DNA from: Flavobacterium sp. W4I14
Lineage (GTDB): Bacteria; Bacteroidota; Bacteroidia; Sphingobacteriales; Sphingobacteriaceae
Reading direction: 5' to 3'
Length of the DNA stretch: 64,000 nucleotides
NCBI GenBank assembly: GCA_030817875.1
Contig: JAUSZU010000001.1
Span: 1 to 64,000 of the forward strand
Below the pieces are notes generated by a model, which was not told where the DNA came from, did no database searches, and saw only the letters and a list, made by a program, of their open reading frames with translations. This document shows, piece after piece, positions 21,480-30,236 of this stretch (the first letter of the stretch is position 1; every line of letters begins with the position of its first letter). Position numbers and translations under genes: made by a program.

Positions 21480-21793
21480 TCGGGTAAAATTAAGCGTTTA
21501 AAATTAAAAATAATATTCTACCTTCAAATAGTGTCTATGGGTGCTATTACACATCCTATTCCAAAAAGGGGACAAAAACGAGTACAGTTTTGTTATTTTA
21601 ATCATGAAAAAAATCACAGTTTTTTAAACCTATATCTGTATCCGTGCAAAGATAACGGTTACAAAGATAGAAATGGTATGCTAGTAAGCAAATCGCTAAA
21701 TCGATATAATATCGATTTTGAAGCTAAAGCTTAAGCTATAGAAACGTTTTACTATAGAAAAGCGTATAAGAAAACGAAGAGGGAATATTTTAA

Positions 21794-21819
21794 AATGGAC
21801 GGTGAGGACACCGTCCATT
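21794..21819. terminator. Hairpin downstream of the GH18 gene
   Basis: AATGGACGGTG-AGGA-CACCGTCCATT, a perfect 11-bp stem, with a second weaker hairpin at 21830-21855 (GTGGCGGGTGGAAACACCCATCAC). They may end transcription of the GH18 gene on the minus strand, where TTTAAAATATT follows, or be a repeat. The rest of 21480-21880 is AT-rich with no convincing gene. Confidence 0.5.
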
Positions 21820-21880
21820 AAGTTTTCTTTGTGGCGGGTGGAAACACCCATCACAAGAATTTAACAGTTATGGGGAAAAT

Positions 21881-23507
21881 CTACAGACAAGGAACGGTAG
21901 TAGACCAATCGGTGCTCTCCATATTAAGTAAGCTGGCGGTGTGGCCATGCCCAGTTGCATCAGCAATGGTGGTTCCGGTACCTTCGTCGAATTTCCAATA
22001 AAGCCTCTAAGTTGGTACTTGTTGCACTTACACTGCATTTATTGGCCGAAATTGCCGATTGTGCCAATGCCGATTTCCAAACCCGCATTTCATCAAATTG
22101 ACCGTTAAAACCTCTGTTGGCATCCCAGCTTCTCGAAATCTGAAATGTACCGTTAGCAGCAATAGTACCAGTCGCGCTCATACTGGCATCTAAAGTGCCA
22201 TTGATGTAAATTTTCATGGTCGCGCCATCGTATGTTGCTGCAATATGATACCAGGTATTGGCGCTTAAAGCAGTGGCCGAGTTTAATTTTTTAGGGGTCG
22301 CACCACCCGTATTCAATACGAACTGTACTTTATTGTTGGCTAAAGAAGCATCGCCCAAACGAAGTAAAGCCACATTGGCATCGCTTACTTCAATCCCCAT
22401 AATGGTTGAGATATTTGGAGCAGTAGCTTTAAAAGCAGTTGGTTTAACCCATGCTTCGTAAGTTATGCTGGTGCCTGCAAGATTGAAAGTATTCGAATTT
22501 AAGTACTCATTAGTGCCGTCGAAAACCAATGAGCGGTTTCCAGCTACTGGTGGCGTACCTCCATTACCATCAATACAGTTTGGTTTTACTGCAGTTGCAG
22601 CGCCATACAGTACGTTAGACATGGCCGATAATTTAGTTTGTGAGTTGTTGGCTACGTTATAAACCATGGCACTGGCTAAACCATTATTTTTTACGTACGT
22701 GGCTACCGCTGCCTGATCGCTATTGCCTAAATCGGTACCTAAACCCAATTTGCTTTTAGGTACACCAGCATTAATGTATGGCTGTAAACGGCCGGTATAA
22801 TCTGTTGAGAAGTAAGTTTGCTCAAATACATAATCTAAAATATCGCCCAGTTTTTGGTTGTTATAAGTAGCATTAAAATAATTGGCCTGATTAAATGCAG
22901 CCATGGTAATGAGCTTATCGGCACCCATGCGTGCCCGTAGCGCAGCAGCGGCAAGAACTAATGAACCGTTATTTGCTGTACAGGCAGAATACTCATCGTC
23001 GATATCAATCCCGTCTAACCCATACTGTTGTACCGCATTGGCACATTGAATGGCAAAGGCATCGGCCTGTGCATAAGTGGTAAAACAGCCCCAGCCTGCA
23101 TTCTGATGGTTTCCAAGTACATCTAACACTACTTTTATGCCTAATGATTTGAGGTAAGCAACCTTGCTCGAATTTAAGGTCTCTTGTACCTGTGGATTGA
23201 AATACAAAGTTGGTACGCCATTTACCGAGTTAATATTTGCTGCGAAAATAACAGAAACACCAAATAACTGACTAGCTGAAGTTCCATAGGTATAACAGCC
23301 CGGATTTACAAAATTGTTGCTGTTTACTTCTACATAGGCGGTCATGAATGGACCAGTTAAGGCGAGGGCAGAAGCATTGGTGGCAGCTCTGGCGGTACCT
23401 TTGGTGCTTAAAGCGTTGTCTTCTTTTTCAGAATTAGCTTTTTTACAAGCATACAACAGGGCGAAAGCTGTTAACAGCAGTACGCCGAAAACGGTTAGTT
23501 TTCTCAT
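21881..23507 (-). pseudogene. Endo H-like GH18 endo-beta-N-acetylglucosaminidase with LamG domain, frameshifted near the 3' end
   Basis: A lipoprotein (LLYACKK lipobox) with a GH18 domain at about residues 50-300. The active-site motif DGIDIDDEYS follows the Endo H/Endo F pattern (D-G-x-D-x-D-D-E) and not the chitinase D-x-E-W form, so the likely activity is cleaving the chitobiose core of N-glycans. A laminin-G/ConA-like domain follows (about 325-500; YHIAATYDGATMKIYINGTL). The main frame ends early as LEIRRRYRNHHC. Removing one base from the AAA at 22000-22002 restores EAYWKFDEGTGTTIADATG and extends the protein by about 27 residues to a stop at 21881. The start is MRKLTV (23507). The catalytic domain is intact, so the product may still work. 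It is the last gene of the susC-susD unit. Confidence 0.8.
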
Positions 23508-23590
23508 AGGTTTAAAATTTTGGTTAGAAATTGGTTTGATATAAAAAAGGTAGGACAACTTTCGTTATCCTACCTGGTGGTATTTGTGTG

Positions 23591-25225
23591 TTAGAAGTTC
23601 GCTTTATTCACGTCCCACCATAATCTGGTGCCGCCATTGTCTGGTCCGCCTAAAAGGCCAACCGCTTTAACAACCTCGGCGCTGTTACCGTTTCCATATT
23701 CTGTTGATGGGAATGGCAATCTTCTGATCTGGGTTTGGGTATTTATAGTTCCGCCACTGTTATTATTGGCTACTGTAAATAACTTAGGGTAACCCGTACG
23801 TCTGTATTCAGACCAGGCTTCCTGTCCATCAGGGAAGATAGCCAACCATTTTTGTGTAATAATGCGCTCTAATTTTTGTTCATTGGTAGAAGTAGGGTCC
23901 CATTTTACGGTTATTGTACTTACAGCTGCAGCATTGTTTGCGGCATTTTTCGGATCTACATAAGCAGTAGGTATACTGGTTGCATCTGATAAATAACTTC
24001 CTGCAGCTACACCCCATTGCTGTAATGAGGTGGTGATTCCGGTCTCATAGTTGGTTTGTGCATCGCCTGCACCTGTCCAGCCACGTAATGCGGCCTCTGC
24101 TTTTAAAAACCAAACCTCAGCAGCAGTCATTAAAATTTGTGGTGCTTTTTGTCCGATTGGTGATTTCACATTATCAGTAGAGTTTAAGGTTGAATAAGTT
24201 TTATAACCCGCTTTACCCAAACCATTAAATGAAGTATTTGCACCCGATCTGATTCCTACATATTGCCCCGTAAATAAAGGATCGGTAGCAGGCCTGGCGT
24301 AAACTGGTAAACGCGGATCATTATAGCCTACCAAATACGTTTGCAAAGCTGCACCTAAAGCATTATCACCATCGTAAGCAACGGTAACCACCCATAAATC
24401 ATTATCTCTTGTACCCGACTGCGCTACGGCCGCATTATCTACTGCAGTTGTTAATAAACCGCCTGGTGCACTTAAGGCTTTTTCAGCCTGAAGTTTTGCT
24501 GTAGCCGCATCGGCCTTTACAATACGCGTAGCTAAACGCAAACGTAAAGAGTTAGCCAATTTTAACCATTTCATCGGATCACCTGCATAGATTAAATCGC
24601 CTTTATCATAAAAAGCCGTTTTGCCAGGATTAGCTGCAATATAAGTTTGTAAGTTATTGGCTGCTGTATCGATTTGTTTAAAAAAAGCATTATAAACCGT
24701 TTTCTGATCTTCATAAGGTGTAGATACCAAAGAGGAACCAGCTGTAGTATATGGAATAGGGCCAAATTTATCGGTTACCCTACTCATGGCCATTACCTGA
24801 ACTAAAAGGGCAATTCCCCAGGCTTCCGGCGATTTGGTTTTTACTTCGCTCTGGCCAATTTTAGATATTGGTGCCATTACATAGTTGTACTGGTCGTTAA
24901 AACCCGCACTGTTCCAGCCATCGTTAAGCGAATAGCTCATGTTGTTGATTCCTCCAAAAGGGTTCGGGGCCATCATGTAACCACTAAAAGCATCAGCACT
25001 TAGGTTTTGTGCAATCTGATAGTTATGGAAAATTTCCTGCTCAATTGGGCCAATTGCCGATTTTAAAAGCGCAGTAGTCTGCTCAGGAGAAAGTGCAGTT
25101 GGATTGGTGTTAAAATCTTCAAAGTTTTTTGTACATCCAAAATTTAAGGCCATCAAAGATGCCAGCAAAACAGCAGACAATCCTTTAATCCTGTTATTCG
25201 AGGATTTATGATATATAGTTTTCAT
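23591..25225 (-). CDS. SusD/RagB-like surface glycan-binding lipoprotein
   Basis: A 544-residue lipoprotein of the SusD-like group, with lipobox ALNFGC (Cys about 30) followed by TKNFEDFNTNPTAL, a start typical of these proteins. TPR-like helices fill the N-terminal half, including ALLVQVMAMSRVTDKFGPIP. The C-terminus has QEAWSEYRRTGYPKLF, the usual end of the second half. It should cap the neighbouring SusC barrel and bind glycan before import. It lies 18 bases downstream of susC and before the GH18 gene. The bound glycan may be an N-glycan, given the Endo H-like enzyme. Confidence 0.88.
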   Translation of the reverse strand: MKTIYHKSSNNRIKGLSAVLLASLMALNFGCTKNFEDFNTNPTALSPEQTTALLKSAIGPIEQEIFHNYQIAQNLSADAFSGYMMAPNPFGGINNMSYSLNDGWNSAGFNDQYNYVMAPISKIGQSEVKTKSPEAWGIALLVQVMAMSRVTDKFGPIPYTTAGSSLVSTPYEDQKTVYNAFFKQIDTAANNLQTYIAANPGKTAFYDKGDLIYAGDPMKWLKLANSLRLRLATRIVKADAATAKLQAEKALSAPGGLLTTAVDNAAVAQSGTRDNDLWVVTVAYDGDNALGAALQTYLVGYNDPRLPVYARPATDPLFTGQYVGIRSGANTSFNGLGKAGYKTYSTLNSTDNVKSPIGQKAPQILMTAAEVWFLKAEAALRGWTGAGDAQTNYETGITTSLQQWGVAAGSYLSDATSIPTAYVDPKNAANNAAAVSTITVKWDPTSTNEQKLERIITQKWLAIFPDGQEAWSEYRRTGYPKLFTVANNNSGGTINTQTQIRRLPFPSTEYGNGNSAEVVKAVGLLGGPDNGGTRLWWDVNKANF

Positions 25226-25243
25226 GTTGTTTTTTGAATAGAA

Positions 25244-28200
25244 TTAAAATGATAAATTTAGATTGAAGCCTAAACTGCGTGTTGCAGGTTGGTTAAAAAC
25301 ATCTACACCAGATAAACCATTCCCGGTAGACATCGTGATTTCCGGATCGAAAGGAGCCTTTTTATAGAAATAAAACAGGTTTCTGCCAGTAACTGAAAAT
25401 TTAACGCTTTTAAATGTTTTACCAGTTAACGGAAGGGTATAACCTAAAGCAGCTTCTCTTAAACGTACTACTGTAGCGCTATAGATATATTCGCCCGATA
25501 CACCTGATCTGCCACCAACAAACGAATAGTAAGCTTGTGGGTTAACCGTTGCTGATACTGCATTACCTTTTGTATCTACACCATCAATTTTAACACCGCC
25601 TTGAGCCCTTGCATTCCCAGTTGCTTCAGATACACCCGCTTCGTCCATTAAAGCTTCGGTAAGCGACAATACCTGACCGCCAAATTTACCGTCGACCAAG
25701 AAGCTTAAGCTAAAATCTTTGTAATTGAAACTGTTGTTCCAGCCCAATTGGAATTTTGGGTTAGGATTGCCTACGTAGTTAAATTCTTTACTTTTTAGCG
25801 GAGTATATGGCGAAGCTGTTGTTCCATCACCGCCTAATATGATGCGGTTTTGGGCATCTCTTTGTAAGGTATAGCTATAAATATCGCCATAAGAGCCACC
25901 CACTTTTAACCTCGAAATATAAGAGGTATTGCCCGCACCTGTTAAATCTACACTGTTAATTTTATCGGCCGAAGCGATATCTATGATTTTATTTCTGTTT
26001 AATGAACCGTTTATTGAAGTGTTCCAGTTCAGCCCGTTGCCTTTTACAACATCAGCACCTAAAATAAACTGGAAACCTTTGTTCTCTACATTACCTGCAT
26101 TCAGATATCCTGTTGACACCAATGAAGAAGGAGGTGCAACTACAGGAATATATTGGTTTTTGGTATTGGTTTTATAATAGGTAAAGCTGAAATTGATTCT
26201 GTTTGATAGGAAACGTAAATCGGTTCCCACTTCAAATGATTTTGTTCTTTCAGGTTTTAACTCTCTGAAAGCAGCATTGGTGTTGAAATTTAATGCACCA
26301 TCTGATTTTAAAGTGTTTTGGATAAAGGTAAGATAAGGCGGTACGGTATTTCCAACTTCTGCATATGTTCCTCTTAATTTGGCATAGGTAATGGCCTCGG
26401 GAAGTTTGAACATCTGTGAAACAATAAATGATAAACCAACTGAAGGATAGAAATAAGAATCGTTTGGTGTATATGATAAGTTGGAAGACCAATCGTTTCT
26501 GCCTGTTACCGTTAAGAAAGCCCAGTCTTTATATGAAATATTGGCGTTGCCAAAAACGGCCTGTAGCTGGCTGTGATTAGGAACAATAGGAACTACGTTA
26601 CTTAATGTATTTCCACTAAAGGTTCCTGGAAGGGCAACAATGGTGTTAGCTGGAGAGAAGAAATCAACCGCCGAAAGGTTGCCACCTAAAGATAAACCTG
26701 AAGTTTTCTGGTCGTTGATGCTTCCACCGATTAATCCATTTACTTTAAAATCAGAACCAGTCATTGGAACGGTAATGTTGGCAATCGCATCTACATATTT
26801 TTGTACATAGGTTTGATTGCTCTGTGCAAAATAACCTGTTCCGGTAGAGTTGAAATTGGTCGCAATACCAGAGTATCTCCGGTTTTCATAATCATCCGTG
26901 GTACGGTCCATATTTCCCCTAACCTGCACATTTAACCATGGTGCAACATCATATTTAACGCTACCGCTCAATAAGAAACGGTTACGGACAGATGTATTTG
27001 GGTTTAAATTGGTCAACCACCATGGGTTTTGATTAATGTCGGCCGGGCCGCCTAACCAGTTTTGGCGTGCGCCACCTGTATTGCCAGCCAATAAATACTG
27101 ATCTTTATATGGGGTAATATCAACACCTCTAGGGAAAAGATACAAGCCCAATAATGGATTTAAATATAAACCTAAAGATGGGCTGTTGTTAATGCGTTGA
27201 TTGATGTAGTTTACACTTCCATCTACAGTTAATTTATTGTCAAAAAACTTAGCTGTTTCGCGCAGGTTTAAGTTGTTTCGGTTTAACTTATTGCCTGGTT
27301 GAATACCACTGGCGTAAGTGTTAGAATAAGAAAAATAGGTTTGTGCTATTTCAGATCCGCCCGAAAGATTTATTGCATTCGAGGTATTAATGCCCGTTTT
27401 GAAAAAATCTTTTAAATTATCTGTCGTATTGCTGATTCCACCGCCCCAGCTATCTCTTATCGTGGTAGATGCAGGTCCGTAACTGTTCTGGAACTTTGGC
27501 TCGTAAGCGATATTATCAATGGTTATACCCGAAGAAAAACCAATTTCGGCTTTACCTGCTTTACCCTGTTTGGTGGTAATTAAAATTACACCATTCTGCG
27601 CCTGACTACCGTAAAGGGCAGCTGCTGATGCTCCTTCTAAAACAGTAATGCTTGCAATATCATCAGGATTAAGGTTAGAAATACCATCACCACCATCCTG
27701 ACCGCCACCGAATACACTATTCTGCTGGCCATTGGCATTACCGTTATTACTGATCGGTACGCCGTCAATGACATATAAGGGCTGGTTGTTACCACTCACC
27801 GAACGGCTTCCTCTTAAAATTACCTTTGCCGAACCACCTACACCCGAAGCACTTGGGCTAATGGTTAAGCCAGCAACTTTACCGTTAAGGGAGTTCATTA
27901 AGTTAGGACTTTTTACTTTTGATAATTCATCGCCCGATACCTGTTGTGTATTATAGGTTAAGGATTTTTCTGATCTTTTTACCCCTAAGGCCGTTACCAC
28001 TACGGTTTCAAGATTTTTAGAGTCAGGGGTTAAAGTTATATCAATGGTGCTTTGCGTACCAACGGTAACTTCTTTGCTTTGGTAACCGATAAACGAGAAT
28101 ACCAAAACATCACCCGTTTTAGCCGTTATGCTATATTGGCCCGAAGTATTGCTTTGCGTGCCGCCCTGTGCTCCCTTTATAATAATGGTTACACCCGGTA

Positions 28201-28363
28201 AGGTAGCGCCGGTTTCATCTTTTACGGTTCCTTTAATCACATCCTGATAAACAGCATGGAAAGAAACTGCACGATTAAAATGATCGATTGGTGCAGCTGC
28301 ATACAAGCCTGTGGATGCATAGAGCAATAAGCACGTTAGCTGTAAAGATTTTTTCATATTCAT
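25244..28363 (-). CDS. SusC/RagA-type TonB-linked outer-membrane receptor
   Basis: A 1,039-residue outer-membrane transporter. After a signal peptide (1-23) comes a carboxypeptidase-regulatory-like domain (about 40-125, GTVKDETGATLPGVTIIIKG). The plug follows (LETVVVTALGVKRSEKS, then VLEGASAAALYGSQAQNGVI) and then a 22-strand-type barrel ending NQPATRSLGFNLNLSF. There is no STN domain, in contrast to the other SusC in this window. It should import large glycans with TonB energy, with SusD as lid. The copy of the TGTAGGCAATTT motif at 28458-28469 lies 95 bases upstream, so it may be controlled by the nearby ECF sigma factor. Confidence 0.9.
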   Translation of the reverse strand: MNMKKSLQLTCLLLYASTGLYAAAPIDHFNRAVSFHAVYQDVIKGTVKDETGATLPGVTIIIKGAQGGTQSNTSGQYSITAKTGDVLVFSFIGYQSKEVTVGTQSTIDITLTPDSKNLETVVVTALGVKRSEKSLTYNTQQVSGDELSKVKSPNLMNSLNGKVAGLTISPSASGVGGSAKVILRGSRSVSGNNQPLYVIDGVPISNNGNANGQQNSVFGGGQDGGDGISNLNPDDIASITVLEGASAAALYGSQAQNGVILITTKQGKAGKAEIGFSSGITIDNIAYEPKFQNSYGPASTTIRDSWGGGISNTTDNLKDFFKTGINTSNAINLSGGSEIAQTYFSYSNTYASGIQPGNKLNRNNLNLRETAKFFDNKLTVDGSVNYINQRINNSPSLGLYLNPLLGLYLFPRGVDITPYKDQYLLAGNTGGARQNWLGGPADINQNPWWLTNLNPNTSVRNRFLLSGSVKYDVAPWLNVQVRGNMDRTTDDYENRRYSGIATNFNSTGTGYFAQSNQTYVQKYVDAIANITVPMTGSDFKVNGLIGGSINDQKTSGLSLGGNLSAVDFFSPANTIVALPGTFSGNTLSNVVPIVPNHSQLQAVFGNANISYKDWAFLTVTGRNDWSSNLSYTPNDSYFYPSVGLSFIVSQMFKLPEAITYAKLRGTYAEVGNTVPPYLTFIQNTLKSDGALNFNTNAAFRELKPERTKSFEVGTDLRFLSNRINFSFTYYKTNTKNQYIPVVAPPSSLVSTGYLNAGNVENKGFQFILGADVVKGNGLNWNTSINGSLNRNKIIDIASADKINSVDLTGAGNTSYISRLKVGGSYGDIYSYTLQRDAQNRIILGGDGTTASPYTPLKSKEFNYVGNPNPKFQLGWNNSFNYKDFSLSFLVDGKFGGQVLSLTEALMDEAGVSEATGNARAQGGVKIDGVDTKGNAVSATVNPQAYYSFVGGRSGVSGEYIYSATVVRLREAALGYTLPLTGKTFKSVKFSVTGRNLFYFYKKAPFDPEITMSTGNGLSGVDVFNQPATRSLGFNLNLSF

Positions 28364-28457
28364 TATGAATAATTTTGAATAAGTATTTGGTTAATTGTTT
28401 GCCGCCATCAGGATTTCCATCCGTCCGGTTTTATAGTTAAGAGCATTTTGCTTACAT

Positions 28458-28469
28458 AAATTGCCTACA
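28458..28469 (-). promoter_or_regulatory. ECF-sigma promoter motif candidate, copy 1 (susC)
   Basis: The minus strand reads TGTAGGCAATTT. The same 12 bases occur upstream of the ROK gene and of fecR, and not elsewhere in the noncoding part of the window as far as I could see. It lies 95 bases before the susC start. Confidence 0.55.
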
Positions 28470-28501
28470 AGGGAATTGAATTATTTTTAAATAATTTTTT
28501 G

Positions 28502-29398
28502 TTAGATTTTTTCGATCGTTTTAAATGTCTGCGTAGCCCAGCAGCCCGCAGCTCCAACCAAGGCCGCATCTTCATTTAATCTCGAAATATGTATTGGAGA
28601 AGTGATGCCCTGCGAATGGAGGTATTTAACCACACCGGGGATAAAACGGTTGGAGGCGTTGGCAATATTACCACCGATTACAATGGCTTCAGCTGTATGA
28701 TCCTGTTGAAATTTTTTGAGGAAAAGCCCAAGGTTATGGCTAAACTCAGCAAATATTTTCCGTACAGTTTGGTTATCGTCGTAAAGTTTGGCCAGTTCTC
28801 TAACATTTAGAATATTAAATCCTGTGAGTTCGTAATACCGTTTTAAAAACCATCGTGTAGAAAGATAATCTTCTGTTATGCCATCTAAAAAAGGCGCACA
28901 CCATAAATTGGCATCATCAACTTTTCCCTCATTATAAACCGCACTTCCTAATCCTGTTCCCAATGTAATACCAATCAGGTGCTGATAAGCACGTGCCTCA
29001 CCTGCAAACACTTCTCCAGCCAAAAAACAAGCAGCATCGTTACTCATCAAAATCTGATCCTTGTTAATCTGAAGTTCGCTGGCAAGCATATCTTTTACAT
29101 TAAGGCCATAAAAAGCGGCGTATTTATCATTACCAGCGATATAAGAAATGCCATTTTCATAATCGAAAGGACCCGGCATGGCAATACCTAAACAGCCAAT
29201 TTCGATATCAACTTTTTGATAAGCTGCTTTAATTGCACTGCACCAGGTGTGGATAATCTGTTCTGTTGAGCCATGAGAGTCGACACGTTCGCGCGTATAG
29301 GAATTTTTTAGAATGTTCCGCTGCTGCATATCGAGTATGGCAGCTGTAATGTGCGATCCCCCGATATCAATGCCCATCACATATTTGTTTTTATTCAT
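28502..29398 (-). CDS. ROK-family protein (sugar-kinase-like), zinc motif missing
   Basis: A 298-residue protein with the ATP-binding GIDIGGSHITAA near residue 9, the catalytic-Asp region MSNDAACFLAGE near 125, and TLGTGLGSAVYNEGKV near 147, all typical of ROK kinases. It has no helix-turn-helix, so it should be an enzyme and not a repressor. The zinc-binding C-x-C-G-x-x-G-C motif and its preceding His are absent. The region reads NLWCAPFLDGITEDYLS instead. Substrate may be a hexose or N-acetylated sugar released by the locus. A copy of the shared motif lies 74 bases upstream. Confidence 0.8.
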   Translation of the reverse strand: MNKNKYVMGIDIGGSHITAAILDMQQRNILKNSYTRERVDSHGSTEQIIHTWCSAIKAAYQKVDIEIGCLGIAMPGPFDYENGISYIAGNDKYAAFYGLNVKDMLASELQINKDQILMSNDAACFLAGEVFAGEARAYQHLIGITLGTGLGSAVYNEGKVDDANLWCAPFLDGITEDYLSTRWFLKRYYELTGFNILNVRELAKLYDDNQTVRKIFAEFSHNLGLFLKKFQQDHTAEAIVIGGNIANASNRFIPGVVKYLHSQGITSPIHISRLNEDAALVGAAGCWATQTFKTIEKI

Positions 29399-29467
29399 TG
29401 TTTCTGCTTCAATAGATCTATAAATGGCTTGCGCCTTATTATGGCACTGAATGAAGAGTCCTTTTTT

Positions 29468-29484
29468 TGTTAAAATTGCCTACA
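29468..29484 (-). promoter_or_regulatory. ECF-sigma promoter motif candidate, copy 2 (ROK gene)
   Basis: The minus strand reads TGTAGGCAATTTTAACA and continues AAAAAAGG. It matches copy 3 over 17 bases, and the AAAAAGGA after it is also shared. It lies 70-86 bases before the ROK start, in the spacer divergent from the sigma gene. Confidence 0.6.
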
Positions 29485-29521
29485 GCGGGAAGATTTTTTT
29501 ATGAAATATTTTTTATTACCT

Positions 29522-29529
29522 TACATTTG
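29522..29529 (+). promoter_or_regulatory. Vegetative -7 element for the ECF sigma gene
   Basis: TACATTTG matches TAnnTTTG and lies 19 bases before the TTG start at 29549. The sigma gene may thus be expressed from a housekeeping promoter, in contrast to the TGTAGGCAATTT units it may control. Confidence 0.5.
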
Positions 29530-29548
29530 ATTCACCAAACTAACCAAG

Positions 29549-30190
29549 TTGAAAGCAGCTAAGCCAGATCTAGTCGTTTTATGGAATAAGATTTGCCTCA
29601 AGGATGATATAAAATCTTTTGAGCAACTTTACCGCTTTCTATATAGTAGGTTGATCAAATTTTCTATTTACTATGTGGTTGATAAGCAGGCTGCGGAAGA
29701 CCTGGTTACCGAGGTATTTGTTAAATGCTGGGAAAACCGCGCAACAAGTACCCATGTATTAAATCCCGAAAGTTATTTCTTTATCGCAGTAAAAAATCAA
29801 TCACTTAAATACCTCAAAAAAAATTCTTCAATTACGTTTATCGATTTAGTTGATGCTGAAGAGGGTATTTCGGTAACAACACAAACACCGGAGTATATTT
29901 TGGAAACCAAAGAACTGCACAGGCAACTAGATTTTGCTATTGCTGGTCTGGCACCTCAGGCAGCTACGGTTTTTAGGTTGATTAAAGAAAGTGGAATGAA
30001 ATATAAAGAAGTGGCAGAACTGTTGAACATTTCACCCCGAACGGTGCAGACCCAATTGTTCAGGGCCATTGCTAAACTCCGTTTAATATTACAGCCTTTA
30101 AAAGATCAAGGATCGGATGAAAAAAAGCTTGGAAAACTGATCTCCCTGATTATCTTAGTAGGTACTTTATCTTTTTTTTATTTCTTGTAG
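29549..30190 (+). CDS. ECF RNA polymerase sigma-70 factor with hydrophobic C-terminal tail
   Basis: A 213-residue sigma factor of the Bacteroidota FecI-like group. Region 2 reads YVVDKQAAEDLVTEVFVKCW (about 40-60) and region 4 reads YKEVAELLNISPRTVQTQLF (about 152-172), a helix-turn-helix. The start is a TTG at 29549; no in-frame ATG precedes region 2. The last 20 residues (LGKLISLIILVGTLSFFYFL) form a hydrophobic segment that could be a membrane anchor. It is followed by fecR, with 46 bases between. The stop codon lies inside a copy of the TGTAGGCAATTT motif, so its 3' end doubles as the next promoter region. Confidence 0.9.
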   Translation: MKAAKPDLVVLWNKICLKDDIKSFEQLYRFLYSRLIKFSIYYVVDKQAAEDLVTEVFVKCWENRATSTHVLNPESYFFIAVKNQSLKYLKKNSSITFIDLVDAEEGISVTTQTPEYILETKELHRQLDFAIAGLAPQAATVFRLIKESGMKYKEVAELLNISPRTVQTQLFRAIAKLRLILQPLKDQGSDEKKLGKLISLIILVGTLSFFYFL

Positions 30191-30202
30191 GCAATTTTAA
30201 CA
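30186..30202 (+). promoter_or_regulatory. ECF-sigma promoter motif candidate, copy 3 (fecR-susC-susD)
   Basis: TGTAGGCAATTTTAACA overlaps the sigma stop codon (TAG at 30188-30190) and ends 34 bases before fecR. GAAAAAGGAAC follows, as in copy 2. It would give fecR, susC and susD their own promoter, separate from the sigma gene. Confidence 0.6.
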
Positions 30203-30236
30203 GAAAAAGGAACATATTATAAAGGGCGGAAAAAAA

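Noticed and set aside
21531..21734. A small plus-strand frame of 67 codons in the spacer before the HU-SPOR gene
   Set aside because: No signal, domain or promoter. The spacer is repeat-like and AT-rich.
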